Shown here in pieces: positions 28,623-38,114 of a DNA stretch of 64,000 nucleotides. Both the position numbers and the translations under genes were made by a program. The first letter of the stretch is position 1. Each line of letters begins with the position of its first letter. The stretch spans positions 1 to 64,000 of the forward strand of contig JANXTY010000061.1 in the NCBI GenBank assembly GCA_025352145.1, read 5' to 3'. The notes beneath the pieces are model-generated. The model worked only from the letters and a program-made list of their open reading frames with translations. It was not told where the DNA came from and ran no database searches. The DNA is from Oxalobacteraceae bacterium (GTDB lineage Bacteria > Pseudomonadota > Gammaproteobacteria > Burkholderiales > Burkholderiaceae_D).

Positions 28623-30560
28623 CTACGCCGCAGCCTCTAGCTGCGCTTGTCCCGCATCGATAACAGCCTGCAACATTGCCTCAAGTGTGGCCAATTCTTT
28701 TTTCTTCTTTTCCAAGCCGGATTGCAATTCTTCAAAAGATTGAATTTTTTCCTCTAAGCTGTCGGTTGCCAGATGAACGCGTTGGATGGATAGCATACGA
28801 TGTTTCAGCTGATCTTTATGTTCACGAATTTGTGCTTCAACGGGCGCCATAATGACTTTCAGCCACGCTTCTACGTCACGATTAGCCAAAAGAAAATTTT
28901 GCTTTACGCGTGAGGCTATCGAATCGAAAAATTTTTGCATCAGCACCACGCGGCTATGTGTCCACAAGGTCGAGGTTCCAAATTGACGTTGATAAACCCC
29001 TTCGATCATGATGATTTCCTGAATATATTTCTCGAGGGAAAACGGCATCGGTTGAGACAGCGCCAAACCATGCTCGGTTGAAAATTTTCGGTACATTACC
29101 GACATCATCTGAGTAATTTCCTCAGTTTTTTTATCAGACATGGTCAGGTTGTGTTTGGCTTGTTCAAAGAATTGGGCCACTGCTTCGCGCAAGCCAGCCG
29201 AGAAACGGCTTTTCTGCATTGCCTCACGCGTTTTCTTGACCTCGTCTTTTAAAATATTCATGCCGAGGCTGGTATAGACTTCAGTCGATAAACGCGCAAA
29301 AACAGAACGTGTTCCCTGCAATTTAAACAGGCTCCCATCAAATTCTTTTTTCTCCGCATCGATGCGTTTCATCATATGCTCTACTACGTTCTTATTTTTC
29401 CCTCGCAGGCTTTTCAGCTCAAATAATTGTTCGACGATGTTGCGGTTGCGTGCAGAGAATAAAGTGTTCTGCGCCGCGATCAAAGCGGTAATATCGGAAG
29501 CGAGTTGCGTGCGGATAATGTGCTGTTTTGCTGGGATAAGTTCATTGCACAATGCATTTTCTAATGCGGGCAAACGGCTTTTGTTCAAAAGGGTGGCATC
29601 GTTATTGATTTTTGCCACCAGTCCTCTTTGTGCGGAAACGGGGAAAACCTGATTTTCGTCCAGTGAGAGCATTTGCGCCACACTGCTTACTTGTTTGGCG
29701 ATTTGTTGATCGACTTCTTCCTCGCTACGCAATTCGTCCCACATGCTGTCAATTTTATTTAACACCACCATGCGTCCCGGTCCTGCGCCGATATGTTGAC
29801 GCCAGACGTCGATGTCACTTTTGGTCACGCCCGTGTCGGCCGCAAGGATGAACAGTACGGCATTAGCATTGGGAATAAGATTGAGCGTTAGTTCTGGTTC
29901 GGTACCGATCGCATTTAAGCCCGGCGTATCAAGAATGATCAGCCCATCTTTCAAAAGTGGATGGGGGAAATTGATAATGGCGTGACGCCATAAGGATATT
30001 TCCACCCTTCCTTGATCATCGACCGTTATAGCAACGTCGGGGTCGTTTTCGTCGTATAAACCGTACGACCTTGCTTCCTCAATCGGCACAGTTTTAGTTA
30101 AGCTGACTTGTTTAAATGCTTCGATCATGCCTTCGCCTGAGCTGATGTCAAGCGGTAGGACTGTCCAGACCTGGCTTTGTGCCTTGAACTCGCTGGTAGA
30201 GAGATTTTCGGCACGGGTTTCAATCGGCAACAAACGAATACACGGTGGAAAGGTTTCGTCGTAGAGTAATTCGGTGGGACACATGGTTGTGCGACCAGCC
30301 GATGAAGGAAGAATGCGTTGCCCATAATCGGCGAAAAACATGGCATTGATAAGTTCAGATTTTCCGCGAGAAAATTCTGCAACAAAGGCGATAGATAGCT
30401 TGTCTTCAGCTAAGCGGCCTTGTATCCGGTCGAAACGCTGGTCGCTGGCGACATCGGACAAATCCGATTCGCTGACCCAAGCACGGTATTTGGCTAGCGC
30501 AGTTAACACATTTTTGCGCCAGTCGCTATATTCCTGGAATTGTTGTACCAGATTGCTCAC
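28623..30560 (-). CDS. Dynamin-like GTPase family protein
   Basis: 645 residues. G1 motif AEFSRGKSE (61-69), G3 DTPGLNAIG (221-229) and G4 NKID (278-281) define an N-terminal GTPase of the bacterial dynamin-like type; TTMCPTE at about 91-97 is the G2 switch. The rest is helical, ending in a coiled coil with KKKKELATLEAMLQ (about 614-640). No transmembrane span is clear. Such proteins remodel membranes, but this branch, common in Burkholderiales beside mutY, has no assigned role. It overlaps nothing and reads directly into mutY, so the two are probably one transcript. Confidence 0.85.
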   Translation of the reverse strand: MSNLVQQFQEYSDWRKNVLTALAKYRAWVSESDLSDVASDQRFDRIQGRLAEDKLSIAFVAEFSRGKSELINAMFFADYGQRILPSSAGRTTMCPTELLYDETFPPCIRLLPIETRAENLSTSEFKAQSQVWTVLPLDISSGEGMIEAFKQVSLTKTVPIEEARSYGLYDENDPDVAITVDDQGRVEISLWRHAIINFPHPLLKDGLIILDTPGLNAIGTEPELTLNLIPNANAVLFILAADTGVTKSDIDVWRQHIGAGPGRMVVLNKIDSMWDELRSEEEVDQQIAKQVSSVAQMLSLDENQVFPVSAQRGLVAKINNDATLLNKSRLPALENALCNELIPAKQHIIRTQLASDITALIAAQNTLFSARNRNIVEQLFELKSLRGKNKNVVEHMMKRIDAEKKEFDGSLFKLQGTRSVFARLSTEVYTSLGMNILKDEVKKTREAMQKSRFSAGLREAVAQFFEQAKHNLTMSDKKTEEITQMMSVMYRKFSTEHGLALSQPMPFSLEKYIQEIIMIEGVYQRQFGTSTLWTHSRVVLMQKFFDSIASRVKQNFLLANRDVEAWLKVIMAPVEAQIREHKDQLKHRMLSIQRVHLATDSLEEKIQSFEELQSGLEKKKKELATLEAMLQAVIDAGQAQLEAAA

Positions 30561-30852
30561 ATTGCCCCCACTTGCGTTGTTGTCTTGGTGTCGTACACTA
30601 AAAAACTCCCCATGTTGTCTAGTCTGGATTATTTCGTGGTGTCGACTCTATGAAGCGATTATATTACCCTAGGACCTTATCGGGCTTATGTAAATCAGCT
30701 ACGAAATTAGACAAACAATTTACATTCCTCCTGATTTATGATCAATAGTGCGATTTCTTAGCTATAAATTTAACCGAATATGTTTTGATTGGGGTAATTT
30801 TCTCCTCTGTATCGCAAGTTCGCAAGCATTGCCGTGAATTATCCGGCCAAGT

Positions 30853-31674
30853 TCATTTTTGGCAATTCACGCAATAAAACGTCGAACGTTGTCCTTGCTT
30901 AATCTGACGCACATGGCCTTTGCATAGGCGACAGGGCTGTCCAGCTCGATCGTAGACGAAATAAGATTGTTGGAAATATCCCGCTTGTCCATCGGCACCG
31001 AGGAAATCGCGCAACGTGCTGCCCCCGTGTTCAATTGCGTTGGCTAAAATATGGCGAATTGCTTGTGCCAGTTTTTCATACCGCGTCAGGCTGATACGCT
31101 GTGCGGGTGTTTTGGGATTGATACCTGCCCGAAATAAGCTTTCGCACGCATAGATATTGCCGACGCCAACCACAATATCGCCTGATAGTAATACTTGCTT
31201 AATGGGGGCGCTGCGTTTACGGCTTTGTTGATGTAAAAGTTGCGCCGAAAATAACGCTTCCAGTGGCTCGACGCCGAGATGGTGGAGTAGCACATGCTCC
31301 TCCACCAAGCCTTCGTCGCATCCATGCCACAAGACTGCGCCAAAGCGACGTGGGTCGGTCATGCGCATCAATTGTTTTTCTACGATCAAATCAAAGTGAT
31401 CATGCTTTTGGGCGGGTGTTGTCAGAGGTAGGATGCGCAAATGGCCCGACATACCGAGATGAATAATTAATGTGCCGTGGTCAAATTTGATGAGCAGATA
31501 TTTGCCGCGACGCCCTAGCGAACGAATAGTCTGGTTGCGCAGGGTTTGCGCCAGATCCACGGGAAATGGCCAGCGTAATCCGCTGCGGCGCATAACAACG
31601 GTATCGACAACCTGGCCCTCCAGGTAGGGCGCAACACCGCGTCGTGTGACTTCTACTTCTGGTAATTCAGGCAT
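30853..31674 (-). CDS. mutM: Formamidopyrimidine-DNA glycosylase MutM
   Basis: 273 residues, complete. MutM excises 8-oxoguanine and formamidopyrimidines and nicks the abasic site. After Met, P2 is the catalytic proline, with E3 and E6 (MPELPEVEVTRR); the helix-two-turn-helix region carries VGNIYACESLFRAGI, and the C-terminal zinc finger has CRLC and CVNC. Upstream lies a 140-bp inverted-repeat element; downstream is a 292-nt AT-rich spacer with no gene that I can see. Confidence 0.96.
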   Translation of the reverse strand: MPELPEVEVTRRGVAPYLEGQVVDTVVMRRSGLRWPFPVDLAQTLRNQTIRSLGRRGKYLLIKFDHGTLIIHLGMSGHLRILPLTTPAQKHDHFDLIVEKQLMRMTDPRRFGAVLWHGCDEGLVEEHVLLHHLGVEPLEALFSAQLLHQQSRKRSAPIKQVLLSGDIVVGVGNIYACESLFRAGINPKTPAQRISLTRYEKLAQAIRHILANAIEHGGSTLRDFLGADGQAGYFQQSYFVYDRAGQPCRLCKGHVRQIKQGQRSTFYCVNCQK

Positions 31675-31681
31675 AAATATT

Positions 31682-31821
31682 CGTTCAAAAATAATCCGGT
31701 ATTTCGGGCGTCCCTGATTACCGTGTTGTTCCGTGTGTGCAGTGCTCCCATTGTGATGAGTGGAACGTTTTGTATTGCATCCGGCCCGCAGCGCCCAAAA
31801 TACCGGATTATTTCCAAACGA
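31682..31821. repeat. 140-bp inverted-repeat element between mutM and the TPR gene
   Basis: Left arm 31682-31711 and right arm 31792-31821 are inverted copies: TCGTT, three mismatched bases, then AAATAATCCGGTATTT and GGGCG separated by one mismatch (26 of 30 positions match). The spacer is 80 nt. The inner part also holds GTTCC/GGAAC. It starts 7 nt upstream of the mutM ATG and so spans the divergent promoter region. No target duplication is evident. It could be a miniature element, or a large cruciform or hairpin; neither is proven. Confidence 0.7.
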
Positions 31822-31912
31822 GTACTCACAAGAAACTTACACTATCAATAGTGCACGAGATACTGGCGTTGAGCGTAAAATTCCCGATTTGCTCCCTCAT
31901 TTGGACACTGCC

Positions 31913-33703
31913 TTGAAAAAAGTTTTTGCCATTGTAATCCTCTCGGCTATCTTGTCTGCATGCACGACAGTTTCTACCCCTGTGATGGCCCCGTTCCCAG
32001 GGGGGGCGACAGCGGCACTATCGAATCCGGTACAGTCGAGCGAGAATCTGATGGCAAGTGCCGAAGATCCTTTACCTTCAATGGTACTTACCCCAGAAAT
32101 TTTTTATAAACTGACCACTTCGGAAATTGCATTTCAACGTGGCGAATGGCAGGGCGCCTACATTACGTTATTGAATCTGGCACAGCAAACGCGGGATGCG
32201 CGAATTGCGCATCGCGCAGCCGAAATGGCATTAAGTGCCAGGCAAGGTGCTGAGGCCTTGTTAGCGGTTCGATTGTGGCGAGAATTGGCGCCGCATTCCG
32301 AAGAGGCGAATCATTATTACCTTAGTTTTTTGGTTGTCAACGACAAGATGGTTGAAGCGCAGCTGGTTTTTGCTGAGCAATTGAGTCAAGCTTCCGTGCA
32401 AAATCGCGCCGCATTGATATTTCGGACTCAGCGCATGTTAGCGCTTGCCAAGGACAAGGCAGCAGCGTTTGCTATGCTGGAAAATCTGCTGGGGCCGTAT
32501 GGCACCACTTTGGAAGCGCATCTGGCTTTGGCGCAAAGTGCACTGGGCAATGGCGACAATACGCGTGCATTGATGGAAGGCCGGGCTGCGTTGAAGCAGC
32601 AGCCTGATTCAGAATTGGCTGCATTGACTGTCGCACAAGCAGCTACCGACCCGGATACGGCTGTCAAGCAACTTGCGCTCTTTTTGAGCGCATACCCTAC
32701 AGCGCGACAAGTGCGGATCGCATATGCGCGTATCTTGTCGGAGCAAAAAAAATTCGCGCAAGCACGCGCCGAATTTGAGTTGCTTTTAAAAGCGCAACCC
32801 GATGATTTGAACGTGCTGTATGCGCTGGGCATATTAAGTGCTCAGTCCGATGACATGAAGGGAGCTGAAGCCTATTTCTCGAATTACCTGAAACAGCTGG
32901 AAGCGCACCCAGGCGAAGGACTTGGACCCATACAGGTTTTGTGGTTGCTAGCGCAAATTGCAGAAGATCGGGGGGACATTGAAACAGCACTACAACTGCT
33001 TGCCAAAGTGGATTTATCCGAGCAAAAAAATCCGCTTTATTTTGGCACGCAGATCAAGCGTGCGCAGCTGATCGGAAAGCGCGGCGATCTCGTTGCCGCG
33101 CGAAAGTTGTTGCAGGAGGTTGACCCTCAAGATCAGCGTCAACAAGTCCAAATTATCTTGGCCGACGCGCAGCTATTGCGCGATGCGGGGCAGCTCGCTG
33201 AAGCAAGTGGAAGGCTCGAGTTGGGTCTTAAGCGTTTTCCAGATGAGACAGATTTGCTGTATGACTATGCGATGACCGTGGAAAAACTCAATCGTTTAGA
33301 TGTGATGGAGAGCGCTTTGCGCAAAGTCATCGTACTCGCACCTGAAAATCAGCACGCGTACAACGCGTTGGGTTACTCATTGGCTGATCGTGGACTTCGA
33401 CTGGAAGAGGCGCAAACACTCATTGAAAAAGCACTCAAACTTGCGCCCGAAGACCCTTTTATTTTGGATAGCATGGCCTGGGTGCAGTTTCGATTAAATC
33501 GTTTAGCCGAAGCAGAGATGTTGTTACGACGTACGTACGCTATGAGGCCAGATCCGGAAATAGCCGTTCATCTTGGTGAGGTGTTGTGGGCCAAAGGTAA
33601 TGAAAGCGAAGCAAGGAAGATATGGCGTGAAGCCGAGGTGAAAGATCCCACAAATATCGTCTTGAAAAATACGCTGGCACGCCTTAAGGTAACTTTTAAA
33701 TGA
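31913..33703 (+). CDS. TPR-repeat lipoprotein
   Basis: About 596 residues from a TTG at 31913 with GGA 7 nt upstream. This start gives MKKVFAIVILSAILSAC, a lipoprotein signal with lipobox LSAC; an in-frame GTG at 31760 would add 51 residues before the signal and lies in the repeat element, so it is less likely. The mature part is a run of TPR-like helical pairs (for example LNVLYALGILSAQSDDMKGA, AYNALGYSLADRGLRLEEAQ, DPFILDSMAWVQFRLNRLAE). It probably acts at the outer membrane as a scaffold. It sits just before lolB, as in other betaproteobacteria; partners are unknown. Confidence 0.85.
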   Translation: MKKVFAIVILSAILSACTTVSTPVMAPFPGGATAALSNPVQSSENLMASAEDPLPSMVLTPEIFYKLTTSEIAFQRGEWQGAYITLLNLAQQTRDARIAHRAAEMALSARQGAEALLAVRLWRELAPHSEEANHYYLSFLVVNDKMVEAQLVFAEQLSQASVQNRAALIFRTQRMLALAKDKAAAFAMLENLLGPYGTTLEAHLALAQSALGNGDNTRALMEGRAALKQQPDSELAALTVAQAATDPDTAVKQLALFLSAYPTARQVRIAYARILSEQKKFAQARAEFELLLKAQPDDLNVLYALGILSAQSDDMKGAEAYFSNYLKQLEAHPGEGLGPIQVLWLLAQIAEDRGDIETALQLLAKVDLSEQKNPLYFGTQIKRAQLIGKRGDLVAARKLLQEVDPQDQRQQVQIILADAQLLRDAGQLAEASGRLELGLKRFPDETDLLYDYAMTVEKLNRLDVMESALRKVIVLAPENQHAYNALGYSLADRGLRLEEAQTLIEKALKLAPEDPFILDSMAWVQFRLNRLAEAEMLLRRTYAMRPDPEIAVHLGEVLWAKGNESEARKIWREAEVKDPTNIVLKNTLARLKVTFK

Positions 33704-33736
33704 AATATTTGTTATCAGATAATTGGAAGGTTCTTT

Positions 33737-34393
33737 ATGGGTTCATCCATGCAAATTTTGCCGGTGGTGAAAAAAAATCAGGGGCGTTACGGCGTGTTCA
33801 ATGGTTTATTTGCGATTGTGCCCTCACTATTTTTGATGGCCTGTGGCGTCAGTTCCCCGACGCAGCATGTGCCGGATACTGCTCAAGGCATCCAAGTGCG
33901 CAATTACCTAGATGCTATTGAATTGACCGGGCGGCTTTCTGTGCGCTACCAACGTCAAGGAAATGATGAGGCGTTGCATGGCAACTTTATGTGGAGTCAA
34001 GCTGCCGACTCGACTACTGTCACATTACTTTCTCCCTTAGGGCAGACGATTGCCGTTATTAAGGCTACTCCACAAACGACAGCGCTGACCCAAGCAGGCA
34101 GGCCCCCACGAGTTGCTGCCAATGCTGATCTGCTGGCGGCAGAAGTGTTGGGTTGGCCCTTGCCAATCGCAGGTTTGCGCGATTGGCTGCAAGGTTTTGT
34201 CCTGGATGCCAAGGGGAAAAAATTTGTTGCTACGCCCCAAGCCAATGAGGTAACTACTGCAGATGGCTGGCACATTCACTACCAAAGTTGGCAAGAACGT
34301 TCGGCGCAATTGAATGCCCCGAAACGTATTGACCTGGAGCGTACTACCGCGCAAGCGGGTGATGTATCGATCCGTATCGTCATTGACGAGTAG
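33737..34393 (+). CDS. lolB: Outer membrane lipoprotein insertase LolB
   Basis: 218 residues. Signal peptide with lipobox LMAC (FAIVPSLFLMACG), then the LolB fold with LTGRLSVRYQRQGNDEALHG and TVTLLSPLGQTIAVI. LolB takes lipoproteins from LolA and places them in the outer membrane. It begins 33 nt after the TPR lipoprotein, and ispE follows after 42 nt, the usual order. Confidence 0.93.
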   Translation: MGSSMQILPVVKKNQGRYGVFNGLFAIVPSLFLMACGVSSPTQHVPDTAQGIQVRNYLDAIELTGRLSVRYQRQGNDEALHGNFMWSQAADSTTVTLLSPLGQTIAVIKATPQTTALTQAGRPPRVAANADLLAAEVLGWPLPIAGLRDWLQGFVLDAKGKKFVATPQANEVTTADGWHIHYQSWQERSAQLNAPKRIDLERTTAQAGDVSIRIVIDE

Positions 34394-34435
34394 TAACGCG
34401 AGCAGTAACACGAGTAGAAAAATATCAAAGACTTT

Positions 34436-35305
34436 ATGCGTAGCATACTGAAAAACTGTCTTGCACCAGCCAAGCTCAATTTATTTTTGCATGTCACAGG
34501 ACGTCGTCCCGATGGTTATCACCTCTTGCAAACCGCATTTCAACTGATCGATTATGGCGATTTATTGTGCTTTGAAGTGCGCGACGATAGCGTGATCGCG
34601 CGCGTCACCGAATTGCCGGGTATACCGGAGGCTTCGGACCTGATTGTACGTGCGGCGAAATTATTGCAGGAGCATGTCGTTGAGAAAGTCGGGGCCGCAA
34701 TGCCAGGTGCGAATATTGTTATCGAGAAGCGCTTGCCGATGGGTGGCGGCCTAGGTGGAGGATCCTCCGATGCAGCAACAACCTTGATGGCGCTTAATCA
34801 TCTTTGGCAGGCTGGACTCAGTCGTGCGCAATTGATGGTGCTAGGCTTGCAATTGGGCGCGGATGTCCCCTTTTTTATTTTTGGCCAAAATGCATTCGCA
34901 GAAGGCGTAGGCGAGGATATGACGCCGCTTGCTACGCCAGATTGCTGGTTCGTGGTGATTGAGCCGGGTATTGTAGTGCCCACGGCGGCAATTTTCGGCT
35001 CACAGGAATTGACAAGGGATTCGAAACCCGTCAAAATATCGGACTTTTCCAGAGATCCTATAGGTTTCGGGGGGAACGATCTACAGGTGGTCGCTACCAA
35101 ACTATTCCCTCCAGTTGCGGACGCCTTAGAATGGCTCGCAGTTTACGGAGAGGCGAGGATGACCGGGTCGGGTGCGTGCGTGTTTTGCTCCTTTGTTGAT
35201 GAGCGTGCAGCCAAAGAAGTGCTAAAAAAGGTACCTCCAATTTGGAAAGCATGGGCGGCCCAATCGCTAAGGACTCACCCTCTCGCCCATTTAGTAGAGT
35301 CGTAA
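34436..35305 (+). CDS. ispE: 4-diphosphocytidyl-2-C-methyl-D-erythritol kinase
   Basis: 289 residues, GHMP kinase family. It phosphorylates CDP-ME in the non-mevalonate isoprenoid pathway. APAKLNLFLHVTGRRPDGYH near the N-terminus holds the catalytic lysine region, PMGGGLGGGSSDAA (about 101-114) is the ATP loop and EARMTGSGACVF is the third GHMP motif. tRNA-Gln follows. Confidence 0.96.
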   Translation: MRSILKNCLAPAKLNLFLHVTGRRPDGYHLLQTAFQLIDYGDLLCFEVRDDSVIARVTELPGIPEASDLIVRAAKLLQEHVVEKVGAAMPGANIVIEKRLPMGGGLGGGSSDAATTLMALNHLWQAGLSRAQLMVLGLQLGADVPFFIFGQNAFAEGVGEDMTPLATPDCWFVVIEPGIVVPTAAIFGSQELTRDSKPVKISDFSRDPIGFGGNDLQVVATKLFPPVADALEWLAVYGEARMTGSGACVFCSFVDERAAKEVLKKVPPIWKAWAAQSLRTHPLAHLVES

Positions 35306-35376
35306 TCAGATTGGTCTGGCGCAATATTTTTACGATAAAATACGCAAAAATGTGATGTCAGACAGAAAAGTTGCGT

Positions 35377-35453
35377 AGGGGAATCGCCAAGTTGGTTAAG
35401 GCACTGGATTTTGATTCCAGCATTCGAAGGTTCGAATCCTTCTTCCCCTGCCA
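35377..35453 (+). tRNA. tRNA-Gln (anticodon UUG)
   Basis: 77 nt with an encoded CCA end. Acceptor AGGGGAA pairs with TTCCCCT; discriminator G. The anticodon arm CTGGA-TTTTGAT-TCCAG places TTG at 35411-35413. The T arm GAAGG-TTCGAAT-CCTTC is standard. It lies between ispE and prs, the usual place in this group. Confidence 0.96.
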
Positions 35454-35527
35454 TTTGGTTCAATTGCTCGTCCATAGAATGCGTTTTTAGACATTCACGC
35501 GCGCAGTGCATATTTGAGTACATTGGC

Positions 35528-35582
35528 AAGCCGCCAACATAAGACGAAGGGTGTCGCGTGTTGGCGGCTTTTCGAGTTTTTA
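35528..35582 (+). terminator. Terminator after tRNA-Gln
   Basis: AAGCCGCCAACA (35528-35539) and TGTTGGCGGCTT (35559-35570) form a perfect 12-bp stem with a 19-nt loop that can extend through GAC/GTC, followed by TTTTCGAGTTTTT. It probably ends the tRNA transcript and isolates prs. Confidence 0.75.
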
Positions 35583-35604
35583 ATGATTACATTCCGGGAC
35601 TTCC

Positions 35605-36555
35605 ATGGCATACGAGAACCTGATGGTTTTTACCGGCAACGCGAATCCCATGCTTGCTGAAGGTGTCGCACACCAGCTGGGCATTCCTCTTGGAAAAGCG
35701 GTCGTCTCCAAATTTTCGGATGGGGAAGTCATGGTTGAAATCAATGAAAACGTGCGTGGGAAAGACGTTTTTATGTTGCAATCGACTTGCGCGCCGACCA
35801 ATGACAATTTGATGGAAATAATACTTATGGCCGATGCATTGAAGCGTGCGTCGGCTGGTCGGATTACGGCGGCCATTCCGTATTTTGGTTATGCTCGTCA
35901 AGATCGCCGCCCCCGCTCTGCGCGTGTAGCTATTTCGGCCAAAGTGGTGGCGAATATGCTGGAAAAAGCGGGTGTCGAGCGCGTGCTGATTATGGATTTG
36001 CATGCTGATCAGATACAGGGTTTTTTCGATATTCCGGTGGATAATATTTATGCTTCGCCGATCTTGCTGGCGGATTTGCAGAAAAAAAATTACGACGATT
36101 TGTTGGTTGTGTCGCCCGATGTCGGTGGTGTGGTACGGGCGCGCGCTTTGGCAAAACGCCTCGGTTGCGACCTCGCCATCATCGATAAACGTCGACCGAA
36201 AGCAAACGTCTCTGAAGTCATGAACATCATCGGGGAAGTCGAAGGGCGTAATTGCGTGATCATGGATGACATGGTCGATACTGCGGGCACGTTGACCAAA
36301 GCAGCAGACGTATTGAAAGAGCGTGGTGTGAAGAAAGTGATCGCTTATTGCACGCACCCTGTTTTGTCCGGTCCCGCTATAGAACGCATTATTAATTCGA
36401 AGCTCGATGAGCTTGTTGTGATCGATACGATTCCACTGTCCGAGGGCGCTAAGAACTGCGCCAAAATTAGGCAACTAACTTGCGCTCCGCTATTGGCAGA
36501 AACGTTCCGGCGTATTAGCAAGGGTGACTCGGTGATGTCGCTGTTTACTGAATAG
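35605..36555 (+). CDS. prs: Ribose-phosphate pyrophosphokinase
   Basis: 316 residues, full length. PRPP synthase makes the activated ribose for nucleotides, histidine, tryptophan and NAD. The flexible loop and catalytic pieces YGYARQDRR-like ([14 protein letters not shown], about 92-105), [12 protein letters not shown] (131-142) and the PRPP loop [17 protein letters not shown] (about 218-234) are clear. The stop is followed by the rplY leader region. Confidence 0.97.
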   Translation: MAYENLMVFTGNANPMLAEGVAHQLGIPLGKAVVSKFSDGEVMVEINENVRGKDVFMLQSTCAPTNDNLMEIILMADALKRASAGRITAAIPYFGYARQDRRPRSARVAISAKVVANMLEKAGVERVLIMDLHADQIQGFFDIPVDNIYASPILLADLQKKNYDDLLVVSPDVGGVVRARALAKRLGCDLAIIDKRRPKANVSEVMNIIGEVEGRNCVIMDDMVDTAGTLTKAADVLKERGVKKVIAYCTHPVLSGPAIERIINSKLDELVVIDTIPLSEGAKNCAKIRQLTCAPLLAETFRRISKGDSVMSLFTE

Positions 36556-36607
36556 GCATTAAATAATTTAGTTTTTTTTGGCATGTTTTACGCATGTTCA
36601 ATTTTCA

Positions 36608-36652
36608 AATCCCCTGGTCGCGGGGGATTCACAACGTAAGACAAATTGTCTT
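36608..36652 (+). promoter_or_regulatory. Two hairpins in the rplY leader
   Basis: AATCCCC (36608-36614) pairs with GGGGATT (36623-36629) around an 8-nt loop, and AAGACAA-A-TTGTCTT (36638-36652) is a perfect palindrome, 21 nt before the L25 ATG. No U-run follows. L25 leaders are known in gammaproteobacteria; a similar role here is only a hypothesis. Confidence 0.4.
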
Positions 36653-36673
36653 GCACAAAATGGAGTTTTAAAA

Positions 36674-37306
36674 ATGAAAGTTATCGCATTCGCACGCAAT
36701 GAACAGGGGACCGGAGCGAGCCGCCGCCTGCGTCTTGCCGGCCAAACCCCGGGGATTATTTATGGTGGCGTCGCTGCACCGGTGAGCATCAAGCTCGACC
36801 ACAATGCGTTGTATCACGCCTTGAAAAAAGAAGCTTTCCACTCCTCTATCCTGGATCTGGAAATTGACGGTACGTCACAGCAAGTCTTGTTGCGCGATTT
36901 TCAGGTTCACGCGTACAAGCAATTGGTATTGCACGTCGATTTCCAACGTGTTGATGCGACCCACAAAATTCACGTTAAAGTACCGCTGCACTTTATCAAT
37001 GCGGAAATTTCCCCTGCGGTCAAATTGTCTGGTGGGATTATTAGTCACGTGATGGCTGAGTTGGAGATCAGTTGCTTGCCAGCGAACTTGCCCGAGTTTG
37101 TCACGGTCGATCTGGCGACCATTGATATTGGTCATTCGATCCATTTGTCCGATATCAAATTACCCGAAGGTATCACTGCAATTATGCATGGCGATGACCA
37201 AACCGTTGCGACCGCCAGCGTTCCACGTGGTGCAGCAGTCGCTGAAGTGGCTCCTGTAGTGGCAGCACCTGTTGCTGCCGCTGCAAAACCGGCACCGAAA
37301 AAGTAA
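36674..37306 (+). CDS. rplY: 50S ribosomal protein L25, CTC (long) form
   Basis: 210 residues against 94 for E. coli L25, so it is the two-domain general stress protein CTC type: N-terminal 5S rRNA binding domain ([20 protein letters not shown]) and C-terminal TL5 beta domain (about 95-185), with an Ala/Pro/Lys-rich tail. The ATG at 36674 follows TGGAGT; upstream in-frame sequence is leader. prs-rplY-pth is the standard order. Confidence 0.95.
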   Translation: MKVIAFARNEQGTGASRRLRLAGQTPGIIYGGVAAPVSIKLDHNALYHALKKEAFHSSILDLEIDGTSQQVLLRDFQVHAYKQLVLHVDFQRVDATHKIHVKVPLHFINAEISPAVKLSGGIISHVMAELEISCLPANLPEFVTVDLATIDIGHSIHLSDIKLPEGITAIMHGDDQTVATASVPRGAAVAEVAPVVAAPVAAAAKPAPKK

Positions 37307-37340
37307 TTGTTAGATTAAACTGGGTTTGCCCGTTTCAAAA

Positions 37341-37366
37341 AACCCGCCCGGTGAGGCGGGTTTTTT
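37341..37366 (+). terminator. Rho-independent terminator after rplY
   Basis: AACCCGCC (37341-37348), loop CGGTGA, GGCGGGTT (37355-37362) and further Ts to 37366. It stands between rplY and pth. Confidence 0.87.
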
Positions 37367-37433
37367 GTTAACCACCCATATAATTAGCATTTAATTGGCA
37401 TTTTTACGCAGCATTTCCCCTGTTAACAACGTC

Positions 37434-38021
37434 ATGCCTATTCGCCTTATCGTCGGCCTCGGCAATCCCGGGCCGGAATACGAACAAACGCGCCATAACG
37501 CCGGTTTCTGGCTGGTCGATAATGTGACCAATACCTTGCCGGGATGCCGTATGCAGCGAGAGGCCCGCTTCAATGCACTTGCAGCAAAAACGAATATCGC
37601 TAATCATGAAGTCTGGTTGCTAGAACCGCAAACATTTATGAATCGCTCCGGTCAATCGGTTGGTGCTTTGGGGCGTTTTTATAAAATTGCACCGGATGAA
37701 ATTTTGGTCGTACATGACGAGCTCGATTTGCCGCCCGGCGTAAGTAAAATAAAAAAAAGTGGTTCTTCAGGGGGGCATAACGGATTGAAAGACATTACTG
37801 CTGCGCTAGGAACTCCAGATTATTGGCGGATGCGTATCGGTATCGGCCATCCACGCGATGTCCATTCACAACAAGGGGTAGCTGATTACGTATTGCACAG
37901 GCCTCGCAAGGAGGAACAAGTCTTGATCGATGAGGCAATCAGCAAGTGCTTGAGTGTAATCCCTTTGCTCTGCGAAGGAAAATTCGATATCGCCACCATG
38001 CAGTTGCACACCAACAAATAG
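37434..38021 (+). CDS. pth: Peptidyl-tRNA hydrolase
   Basis: 195 residues from the ATG at 37434 ([20 protein letters not shown]). Pth frees peptides from drop-off peptidyl-tRNA. The catalytic histidine is in TRHNAGFW (about residue 22), with N in [10 protein letters not shown] and D in [23 protein letters not shown] is the substrate loop. Upstream in-frame codons overlap the terminator region and are not used. Confidence 0.96.
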   Translation: MPIRLIVGLGNPGPEYEQTRHNAGFWLVDNVTNTLPGCRMQREARFNALAAKTNIANHEVWLLEPQTFMNRSGQSVGALGRFYKIAPDEILVVHDELDLPPGVSKIKKSGSSGGHNGLKDITAALGTPDYWRMRIGIGHPRDVHSQQGVADYVLHRPRKEEQVLIDEAISKCLSVIPLLCEGKFDIATMQLHTNK

Positions 38022-38114
38022 TTGCCGAGTAATTGGGCTTGCAACATAGCGCATGCCACCTCGTGGTTCCGGTAAAATAGCGGGCTAATTTCACCTCTAG
38101 TAAAGCACATCATC

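Noticed and set aside
31682-31821. Annotating the inverted repeat as an insertion sequence or MITE
   Set aside because: No transposase and no target-site duplication can be seen, so it is listed only as a repeat.
31760-31912. Extended N-terminus of the TPR lipoprotein from a GTG at 31760
   Set aside because: It would place 51 unrelated residues before a good lipoprotein signal and partly overlaps the inverted repeat.
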